Origin: CAVSCR01 sp963726575
GTDB lineage: Bacteria; Actinomycetota; Actinomycetes; JAHEKZ01
NCBI GenBank assembly: GCA_963726575.1
Contig: CAVSCR010000003.1
Span: 434,001 to 498,000, forward strand
DNA: 64,000 nucleotides
Reading direction: 5' to 3'
Shown here: positions 25,419 through 33,200 of the stretch, piece after piece
How positions within the stretch are numbered: position 1 is the stretch's first letter
Layout: each line of letters starts with the position of its first letter
Notes under the pieces: generated by a model
The model's input: the letters and a program-made list of their open reading frames with translations, nothing else
Told to the model about the DNA's origin: nothing
The model's database searches: none
Program-made: the position numbers and the translations under genes

Positions 25419-26744
25419 TCACGGCGAACGCGGGCTCGCCGACGTGCGACGTTCCCCCGTCGGGCTGACGAAGGTGACCCCCGCGTTGCTCCCGCGCTCG
25501 GGATCGTCCACCACGATGAGCCAGCCGTCGTCGTGGACGCGGTGGTGGTGGACCTGACACAGCAGGAGGGCGTTCGCAAGATCAGTTGATCCACCGTCTT
25601 GCCACGGCACCACGTGATGCGCCTGCGCCCACGGCAGGCCGCACCCGGGAAAGCGACAACCCGCGTCCCGGGCCCGCAACGCCTTGCGCTGGGCTGCGGA
25701 GAACAGTCGACGCGATCGGCCGTAGTCGAGCACCTCACCCTGCGAACCGAACACCACCCGCTCCACCACCGGGTCGCAGACGATCCGGTCGAGCGCTTGC
25801 GTCGGTAAGGGTGTGCCGTCCGGCAGGGTCGCGGGCAGGGCGCCCGGCTCGCCACTCAACGCGGGCGCGGAGCACGTGACGATCACGCGGGGTCGCACTC
25901 CTCCGGCGACCGGCAGGGACCCGTGCTCCAGCTGGCCGCGGACCAGCTCGATCAACGCGTCGTAGCGTCGCTGCGCAGTGGTCCTCCGGTCGTCTGGTCC
26001 GGCCATCGCCATCAGCGCGCTCAGCCCGGCGTCGAGGACTGCGGCGCCCTCAGGATCGGCAAGCACGTCGAGGGCGTACATCCCGTCCAGCAGCGGGGCG
26101 AAGTTCGCGCGCCGAGCCGCGAACTGCGCGTCGAAGTCGGCCTTGCCACGTTCTGGATCGACGACGTGCCGCAAGTGACGCGCGGCCACCCGTACCCGCC
26201 CGACATCTGCGCTCCGAGCGAGCTCGACGAGCAGCTCGACGCCACGTCGCGCCGGGCCAGGCTCGAGATCACCCATCGCACGGCCGATGGCCCGGACCGC
26301 GTCGTAGCTCACCTCCCCGGCTGCCAACGCCTGCGTCGCCTGCGCCAGCGGCGCGTGCCCGCGATGCGCTGCCCGGGCCAGACGGACGCGTTCGCCCGCA
26401 TCACCGGGAGCCAGCCGAAGTCGGTCCGACAGCCACGTCCGCGTGGAACGCGCACCGTCGAGTGCCTCGGCGTCGCCGGCTGCATCGCAGGCGGCGACCG
26501 TGGCGAGAAAGGCCGCCTCGAGCCGGTCGATGACGGCGCGCAAGTGGGTCAGGTGAGCAGCTCGTCGGGCTGCGGGCCACGAGCGGGTGTCGAGGTCGAG
26601 CACCCGAGCGACGGCGTCGTCCAACTCCGCCTGAGCTAGCGGGTGCGCACCCCGGCCGGCATCAGAGCGAGCAACGTCCAACACGTCGATGGACACCAGA
26701 CCCCCAGACGGAGACGACGGTTCGTGGTTGCGTCGGCGCCACAC
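25419..26744 (-). CDS. DUF222 (13E12 repeat family) protein with HNH nuclease domain
   Basis: The 441-residue protein has an N-terminal DUF222 domain (about 30-290) and a C-terminal HNH endonuclease fold: C-R-F-P-G-C-G-L-P-W-A-Q-A-H-H-V-V-P-W-Q-D-G-G, then N-A-L-L-L-C-Q-V-H-H-H-R-V-H. Such genes are multicopy in actinobacterial genomes and behave like selfish or mobile-associated elements, but their role is unresolved. The start is uncertain: GTG 26744 gives the full length, GTG 26696 is an alternative. The flank on its 5' side holds repeated GATCAA motifs. Confidence 0.88.
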   Translation of the reverse strand: MWRRRNHEPSSPSGGLVSIDVLDVARSDAGRGAHPLAQAELDDAVARVLDLDTRSWPAARRAAHLTHLRAVIDRLEAAFLATVAACDAAGDAEALDGARSTRTWLSDRLRLAPGDAGERVRLARAAHRGHAPLAQATQALAAGEVSYDAVRAIGRAMGDLEPGPARRGVELLVELARSADVGRVRVAARHLRHVVDPERGKADFDAQFAARRANFAPLLDGMYALDVLADPEGAAVLDAGLSALMAMAGPDDRRTTAQRRYDALIELVRGQLEHGSLPVAGGVRPRVIVTCSAPALSGEPGALPATLPDGTPLPTQALDRIVCDPVVERVVFGSQGEVLDYGRSRRLFSAAQRKALRARDAGCRFPGCGLPWAQAHHVVPWQDGGSTDLANALLLCQVHHHRVHDDGWLIVVDDPERGSNAGVTFVSPTGERRTSASPRSP

Positions 26745-26897
26745 ATCGTCTGGGCTGGTGATGCGGTCTGACTCAGGCTCAAAGGTTCGGTTTCGCGTCG
26801 ACTCCCGTCACGCTATCGCTCACCCCCGACAGTTCCGTGAGCGCGAACCACCGGACCCCGGCACTGCTGCGGCGGCCGGAGGTGCTGACGGGTTGTT

Positions 26898-26980
26898 GAT
26901 CAAGGAGAAGATGCCGGCTTGTCAAGATCAGCCTGCAGATGAAGTCCAAGATCAACGGGGGGTGGGGCCTCCACGATCAA
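26898..26980. repeat. Interspersed GATCA(A) motifs
   Basis: GATCAA at 26898, GATCAG at 26926, GATCAA at 26950 and 26975 occur within 83 bases of intergenic DNA between the DUF222 gene and the methyltransferase. The block resembles intergenic repeats I have seen near DUF222 genes; whether it recurs in this genome cannot be tested here. Confidence 0.4.
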
Positions 26981-26997
26981 CCTGGTGCCGGAGGGAC

Positions 26998-27822
26998 TTA
27001 CCGCTTGCGCGCCTGCAAGGTGTAGGTATGCGGCAGCCGCTCGGGCCGGTCCGTCAGCCGATACTCCCCGCCGCCCAGCTCGGTCATGTGTCCCGGCAAC
27101 GCATCCCAGGGGACCGAGTCATGCTCCACCAGCCCCGTGACCTCCAGGCCGGCATCGAGCACCGCCGTCACGATCTCACCCATGCCGTGGTTCCAGCTGT
27201 GGGTGATGTTGCTCGTGAACTCCACATCGGTCTCGACGTACGTGCCGGGATCGTCGAAGACCAGCGGCTCGGCATGTTCGAAGTAGGGATACTGCAGCGT
27301 CAGAAGGTCGTCGTCGCGCTCCTCGTCGAGCGCCCACAGCACCGGGTGACCCTCGCGGATGAAGAGCCGACCGCCCGGTCTCAGCAGTCCCGAGACCACC
27401 CCTGCCCAGGCGCGCACATCCGGCAACCAGCACAGCGCACCGACGCCGGTGAACACCAGGTCGAAGGACTCACGCGGCAGCACGTCGAGGGCTCCGTAGA
27501 CGTCGGACTCCACGAACTCGACGTCGGCGCCGGCCAGCTCGGCGAGCCGGCGTCCCTGCAGGATCGCCGCGGGTGAGAAGTCCAAGCCGGTCATCTTGGC
27601 GCCCAGCCGGGCCAGCGACACCGTGTCGGTGCCGATGTGGCACTGCAGGTGGACGCCTCGCACCCCGCTCAGATCGCCCAGCCGTGGCTGGTCGAAGCGC
27701 ACGACGTCGCTGAGGTAGGTGGGGTCGGCCGCGAACCGATCCACGGCATACCCGGGCGACGCGGCGTGCGCGGGCGCCCGCTCGTCCCAGCTCGCGCGGT
27801 TGACCACGCGGTAGTCCTCCAT
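26998..27822 (-). CDS. Class I SAM-dependent methyltransferase
   Basis: The 274-residue cytosolic enzyme shows motif I as V-H-L-Q-C-H-I-G-T-D-T, an acidic end of strand 2 in G-L-D-F-S-P-A-A-I, E-S-D-V-Y (motif II), D-L-V-F-T-G-V-G-A-L-C-W-L-P (motif IV region) and L-L-R-P-G-G-R-L-F-I. Y-R-V-V-N-R-A-S-W-D-E-R at the N-terminus is common in small-molecule methyltransferases. ATG 27822 is fixed by GGGAGG seven bases upstream. It diverges from an ArsR-type regulator, and the palindrome between them could control both. Confidence 0.88.
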   Translation of the reverse strand: MEDYRVVNRASWDERAPAHAASPGYAVDRFAADPTYLSDVVRFDQPRLGDLSGVRGVHLQCHIGTDTVSLARLGAKMTGLDFSPAAILQGRRLAELAGADVEFVESDVYGALDVLPRESFDLVFTGVGALCWLPDVRAWAGVVSGLLRPGGRLFIREGHPVLWALDEERDDDLLTLQYPYFEHAEPLVFDDPGTYVETDVEFTSNITHSWNHGMGEIVTAVLDAGLEVTGLVEHDSVPWDALPGHMTELGGGEYRLTDRPERLPHTYTLQARKR

Positions 27823-27915
27823 GACGTCCTCCCTGGCAGACCTCGGTGCCGAAACCGTGGCATGGCGACCGCCCCTTGACCAACGCATTGGCATCGGTCT
27901 TGACGGACGATCTTT

Positions 27916-27933
27916 GGTAACTCTAGAGTTACC
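27916..27933. promoter_or_regulatory. Perfect 18-bp palindrome, likely ArsR-type operator
   Basis: GGTAACTCTAGAGTTACC is fully self-complementary and ends eight bases before the ATG of the regulator at 27941. A further half-like GGTTACC occurs at 27944-27950. Position between divergent genes suggests autorepression and possible control of the methyltransferase. Confidence 0.75.
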
Positions 27934-27940
27934 GTCACTC

Positions 27941-28318
27941 ATGGGTTACCAACTAGCTGCCACTTCCGCCGAAGCATTCGACGCGCTCGGCGCTCTTGGC
28001 GACCCGACGCGCAGGGCGATCGTGGAGCGTCTGCGGACGGGGCCGGCTGCAGTCGGCGAGATCGCCGCCGATCTCCCCGTGAGCCGACCCGCCGTGTCCA
28101 AGCACCTGCGGGTGCTCGAGGCCTCGCACCTGGTGACCCACGTGCGCCGCGGCAACCGCAGCCTGTACCGCATCGACGCAGCGGGGCTGCAGACGCTGCG
28201 GGACTACCTCGACGGGTTCTGGACCGACGTGCTCGACTCCTTCGCCAGCTACGCGCAGACCCGCGACGCGACCCGTACCGACCCGCCTGACCCGCCTGAC
28301 CCGAGGAGCTCTTCGTGA
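27941..28318 (+). CDS. ArsR-family transcriptional regulator of the SRPBCC-linked type
   Basis: The 125-residue protein has a winged helix starting F-D-A-L-G-A-L-G-D-P-T-R-R-A-I-V with recognition region S-R-P-A-V-S-K-H-L-R-V-L and wing R-G-N-R-S-L-Y-R-I. No metal-binding Cys pair is present. This is the subfamily usually found in front of an SRPBCC gene. The ATG at 27941 follows the 18-bp palindrome, and the stop overlaps the next start (GTGA). Upstream in-frame codons would read through the palindrome and are unlikely to be used. Confidence 0.92.
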   Translation: MGYQLAATSAEAFDALGALGDPTRRAIVERLRTGPAAVGEIAADLPVSRPAVSKHLRVLEASHLVTHVRRGNRSLYRIDAAGLQTLRDYLDGFWTDVLDSFASYAQTRDATRTDPPDPPDPRSSS

Positions 28319-28770
28319 CGTCACTCGTCGTGCCACCGATCCGCAAGCGGCTACGCGTGCCCCTACCCGTGCAGCAGGCGTTCACCACGTTCACCGACGA
28401 CATCGGACAGTGGTGGCCGCTGGAAACCCACTCGGTCGGCGGCAGGACGTCGTCGGTGAGCTTCGTGGAGGGCCGGATCGTCGAGGTCACCGACGCGGGC
28501 CAGCGCTGTGTGTGGGGAACCGTGCGGCGCTGGCAACCGCCACACGGTCTCGCCTTCACCTGGCACCCGGGCGCCGACCCCGAGCCCTGCACCGACGTCG
28601 CCGTCGACTTCGTCGCTGACGGTGACGGGTGCCTGGTGACCCTGACCCACAGCGGCTGGGAGCGCGTCGACGCCGGCGCCGACGACATGAGCAGCTACCT
28701 GAAGGGCTGGGACGTCGTGTTGGGTCGCTACCAGGAGCAGACAACCCAGCAGTCGCACACGGTGGCCTGA
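28315..28770 (+). CDS. SRPBCC (AHSA1-like) domain protein
   Basis: The 151-residue protein has the START/Bet v1-like pattern: V-Q-Q-A-F-T-T-F-T-D-D-I-G-Q-W-W-P at the start, G-R-I-V-E-V near the middle, and the late F-V-A-D-G-D-G-C-L-V-T-L-T-H-S-G-W-E. It should form a hydrophobic ligand-binding pocket. The GTG start overlaps the ArsR-family stop, the standard two-gene arrangement. The ligand is unknown and may be the effector sensed by the pair. Confidence 0.9.
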   Translation: MTSLVVPPIRKRLRVPLPVQQAFTTFTDDIGQWWPLETHSVGGRTSSVSFVEGRIVEVTDAGQRCVWGTVRRWQPPHGLAFTWHPGADPEPCTDVAVDFVADGDGCLVTLTHSGWERVDAGADDMSSYLKGWDVVLGRYQEQTTQQSHTVA

Positions 28771-28777
28771 GCGCCGA

Positions 28778-29560
28778 TCACTGCGGACGCAGCGCGATCA
28801 ACCGCTGCGCATCGTCGAACAACAAGTGCGTGCTGCGCCGCGAGATGGTGGCGGCAGCGACGAGGCTGGCCGCGAGCAGCAGGTACATGACCACGATCTG
28901 ATAGCGCACCGCGACGATCGGGCTCGTGCCGGCCAGGATCAGGCCGGTCATCGTGCCCGGCAGACTGATCAGTCCGACGACGCGGGTCGCGTCGATCGCC
29001 GGCACCACTGCGGATCGCACCGCGTCGCGCCGCGACGACGCAAAGGCCTGCGCAGGAGCCAGACCCAGGGCGAGCGCCGCCTCGACCTTGGGCCGGGTGT
29101 GCTGCACCTGGGTGACCAGGCCCCGCATGCTCAAGCTGCTCGCTTGCATGGCACCGGACACCACCATGCCGCCGATCGGCACCACGTAGCGGGGCTCGGG
29201 CGGAACGAGACGTAGGGCCAACAGCAGACCCAGCGTCACCGTCGTCGCCAGCGCGATAGCCGCGGTGGCGGTGGCGCGCGCGGCCGGCAGGCTCGGCGCA
29301 CGCCGCGCGGACACTCCCCCCGCCACCACCACCATGACCACGACCCATGCCAACGCCCCCCACAACCCGGAGTGGTGGAAGAGGAACAGGAGGATCAGGC
29401 CGACGAGCGCGAGCTGTCCGAACGCGCGCAGCGAAGCGATGAGGATGTCACGGGTCAGCCCGAGCTGCTCGCGCCACGCCACCAGCACCGCGAGCCCGAC
29501 GAACGTGGCCGCCACGACCGCACCGAGCCAGCCCGCGGCAGGTGCGCTCGCGGCGTTCAC
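28778..29560 (-). CDS. fetB: FetB/YbbM-family ABC permease (UPF0014)
   Basis: The 260-residue membrane protein has about seven helices and family motifs R-E-Q-L-G-L-T-R-D-I-L-I-A-S-L-R-A-F-G-Q, P-L-I-G-G-M-like P-I-G-G-M-V-V-S-G-A-M-Q-A-S-S and S-L-P-G-T-M-T-G-L-I-L-A-G. UPF0014 permeases pair with FetA to form an exporter linked to iron homeostasis in E. coli. Its start overlaps the FetA-like ATPase stop by four bases. Confidence 0.88.
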   Translation of the reverse strand: MNAASAPAAGWLGAVVAATFVGLAVLVAWREQLGLTRDILIASLRAFGQLALVGLILLFLFHHSGLWGALAWVVVMVVVAGGVSARRAPSLPAARATATAAIALATTVTLGLLLALRLVPPEPRYVVPIGGMVVSGAMQASSLSMRGLVTQVQHTRPKVEAALALGLAPAQAFASSRRDAVRSAVVPAIDATRVVGLISLPGTMTGLILAGTSPIVAVRYQIVVMYLLLAASLVAAATISRRSTHLLFDDAQRLIALRPQ

Positions 29561-30252
29561 CCCGCACCGCCGACGTAGGCCACCTGGTCGGGAGGACCAC
29601 GGTCGACGAACCGGCCCTCGACCAGCACCAGCACGTCGTCACTGACCCGTGCCGCCCGCTCGAGGTCATGCGTCACCAGGACGGCCGAGAGCCCCTGTGT
29701 CACGAGTGCCCGAACGACGCGGTCGACCTCGGCCGCCGCGGCCTCGTCCAACGCACTGGTCGGCTCGTCCAGGAGCAGCGCCTCGGGACTCACGGCCAGT
29801 GCCCTGGCCAGGCACAACCGCTGGGCCTCCCCGCCCGACAACCCCGTCGTGGAGCGGTCCAAGGGCAGACCGGCCAACGCCACCCGGGCCAGCAGGAGCT
29901 CGGCCTGGTCGTCCGCCAGGTCGGCACGCCCCATGCGCAGCTCCGCACCGACGGTGGCAGCCAGCAGTGCCGGGCGTTGCTGGACCAGGCCGACACCGCG
30001 TCGCAGCTCACGTACGTCGTAGTCGCGCAGCGGGCGACCGTCGTGGAACACCTGACCCGACGTGGGTTCCTCGAACCGGTTGAGGAGGCGGAGCAGGGTG
30101 GTCTTCCCGGCCCCGCTCGGCCCGACGACAGCTGTGCAGTGCCCGGCGTGCAGGTGGTCGTTCAGTCCATCGAGGATGCGCCGTCCGTCGCGCTCCAGCA
30201 CCACGTTGTCGAAGGAGAACAGCTCTGGTGCCGGCCCGACGGTGTGAGGCAC
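29557..30252 (-). CDS. fetA: FetA/YbbL-family ABC ATPase
   Basis: The 231-residue ATPase has Walker A G-P-S-G-A-G-K-T-T-L-L-R (about 44), a Q-loop, signature L-S-G-G-E-A-Q-R-L-C-L-A-R-A-L (about 137), Walker B A-L-L-L-D-E-P-T-S-A-L-D and the switch His V-T-H-D. With FetB it forms an exporter. GTG start; only six bases separate it from the stop of the giant surface protein, so it may be on that transcript, although no clear ribosome-binding site is visible. Confidence 0.88.
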   Translation of the reverse strand: MPHTVGPAPELFSFDNVVLERDGRRILDGLNDHLHAGHCTAVVGPSGAGKTTLLRLLNRFEEPTSGQVFHDGRPLRDYDVRELRRGVGLVQQRPALLAATVGAELRMGRADLADDQAELLLARVALAGLPLDRSTTGLSGGEAQRLCLARALAVSPEALLLDEPTSALDEAAAAEVDRVVRALVTQGLSAVLVTHDLERAARVSDDVLVLVEGRFVDRGPPDQVAYVGGAG

Positions 30253-30258
30253 GCGCGG

Positions 30259-33200
30259 CTAGCCGTCCCAGCGACGGCGGCTGAGGGTGACCATGACCCC
30301 GCCGAGCACGATCAGCGCAAGTCCCGCCAGGGCGAGCGTCATGACGTTCGCGCCCGTGTGCGGCAGCTGACCCCCGCCGCCGCCACCCGGCGTCGACGAG
30401 GTCACGACCGTGGGCACCGATGAGCTGTTGTTGTCGGCCACCGGGTCGGGGGTGGTCGAGGACACCGTTGCGGCGTTGGTCAGGTTGGTTGCCGCTGCGG
30501 GCGCCGTGACAACGACCGTGATCGTCGCGGCCGTGGCACCACTGGCCAGCGTCGCCCGAACGCACGTCACCGAGACGTCGGCGGCATGACTGCACGTCCA
30601 GCCGCCACCTGACGCAGCGACGAATGTCACGCCCAGCGGCAGGTTGTCCACCACGGTAACGGCAGCTGCCGCATCGGGACCGTGGTTGATGACCACGAGG
30701 TGGTAGATGAGGGCCGAACCGGCTACGACGGACGCCGGACCCGACTTCACCACCGACAGGTCGGCGGAGGGTCCGACCGTCGTGGTCACACTGTCGACGT
30801 TGTTGGTGGGGTCGGGGTCGCTCGACACCGCGTTGACGACCGCCCGGTTGGACAGGGTTGCGGCGTGGTGTGGTGCCGTGACCACGACCTTGATCACGGG
30901 CGCGGTGCTCCCCGTTGCCAGCGTCGCGGTGGTGCAGGTGATCGAGACGTTGCCGGCGTGGCTGCAGGTCCATCCAGCGCCGGTGGCCGACACGAAGACC
31001 ACTCCGGCCGGCAGCTGGTCGGTGACCGTGAGTGCCACGCCATCGGAGGGGCCGAAGTTGGCGACGCTGACGTGGTAGGTGACCCTGCCGGCCGCGGCGA
31101 CAACCGCTGGGCCGGTCTTGGTGAGCGCGAGATCCGCCGAGCCCGCGATCGTCGTGGTGGTCGACGACGCGTTGTTCGAAGGCTTCGGGTCGTTCGTCGT
31201 GGTCGAGACACTCGCAGAGTTCACGATCGTCGCGGGCTGCGCAGGTGCATTCACGACGATGGTGATCACCGGAGCCGTCGTACCTGCGGCCAGCAGCGGA
31301 AGGTCGCAGGTGACTGAGACATTGCCAGTGTTGGAACAGGCCCAGCCGCTGCCGCCGGCCGACACGAACGTCACCCCGGCCGGCAGCGTGTCGGTCACCG
31401 ACACGTTGTCGGCGTCGGAGGGGCCCAGGTCGTCAACGCTCAACTGGTACGAGACGGCCGCACCTGCGCTCACACTCGCCGGCCCCGTCTTGACGATGGC
31501 CAGGTCGGCCGAGGCCACCACCGTGGTGGTCGTGGTCGACGTGTCGTTCGTCGGGTCAGGGTCGGATGTCGTCGTCGAAACCGAGGCCGTGTTGGTCAAC
31601 GACGCCGTCTGGGGCGGCGCCGTCAGCACCACGGTGATCACCGGCGCACCGGTCCCGGCCGCCAGGGTCGTCAGGGTGCAGGTGACCGACACGTTGCCGG
31701 AGTTCGCGCAGACCCAGCCTCCCCCACCGGCCGACACGAACGTCACACCGGCCGGCAGGACATCGGTGACCGACACATTGGCGGCATCCGAGGGCCCGGC
31801 GTTGCTGACCGACAGTGTGTAGCTCACCGACCCCGCCGCTGTCACGGTCGCCGGGCCAGCCTTGACGATGGACACGTCTGCCGACGCCGTGACGGCGGTA
31901 TGCGCCGTATCGGAGTTGTTCGATGGGTCAGGGTCGGCCGTGGTCGACCCGACCGAGGCGATGTTCGTCAGCGAGGCGGACGACGACGGTGCCACGACGA
32001 CGACGGTGATCACCGGTGCCGCCCCACCGGTGACGAGCGTCGCGAGGGTGCACGTCACTGTCACGTTGCCGGCGTTCGAGCACGCCCAGCCCCCGCCGCC
32101 GGCCGACACGAACGTGACGCCGGCGGGCAGCGTGTCCGTGATCGTCAGGTTGTCGGCGTCCGACGGACCGTTGTTCGTCACGGTCAACGAGTAGGAGATG
32201 TTGCTCCCTGCGACGACGTTGGCCGGCCCCGACTTGATGATCGCCAGGTCCGCCGAGGCAGTGACGCCCGTGCTCACCGTTGAGGAGTTGTTGCCCGGGT
32301 CAGGGTCCGCCGTGGTCGACCCCACCGACGCCGTGTTGGTCAACGAACCGGCCTGCGCCGGTGCCGTGACGACCACCGTGATGGCAGGCGCGCTGGTCCC
32401 CGCCGCCAGAGTCGTCAACGTGCACGCGACCGATACGTTCCCGGAGTTCGAGCACGCCCAACCTCCGCCACCCGCGGACACGAACGTGACACCGGCGGGC
32501 AGGGTGTCGGCGACGACGAGGTTGTCGGCATCCGAGGGACCGTTGTTCGTGACCGTCAAGGAGTAGGAGACCGTACCGGCCGCGGTCACCGTCGGCGGTC
32601 CCAGCTTGACCATGGCGAGGTCGGCCGACGCAGTGACGTTGGTGTCTGCCGTGTCGGAGTTGTTCGACGGATCGGGGTCGGCCGTGGTCGAGGCGACGGA
32701 CGCGGTGTTCGAGAGACTGGCGGCTTGCGCCGGCGCCGTCACGACGACGGTGATGTCGGGTGCGGCGACGCCGGCTGCCAGAGCGGGACGGGTGCAGGTG
32801 ACTGACACGTTGCCCGAGTTGCTGCAACCCCAGCCGGTGCCACCTGCCGACACGAACGTGACGCCGGCCGGAAGGCTGTCGGTGACCATGAGGCTGGCTG
32901 CGTCCGACGGACCGGTGTTCGTGACGGTCAACTGGTAGCTGATCCCGCCACCAGCGACCACCGAACCTGGGCCAATCTTGGCGAGTGACAGGTCAGCCGA
33001 CGCCGTGACGTTGGTGTTGGCGAAGTCGACGTTGTTGCCGGCGTTGGGGTCAGCGGTGGTCGCGGCGACAGCTGCCGTGTTGGTCAGACCGCCGGCCTGA
33101 GCAGGGGCGGTCACCACGACGGTGATCACTGGCGCGACCGTCCCGGTGGCGAGCGCGGCAACGGTGCAGCTCACGGACACGTTGCCGGTGTTCGAGCAGA

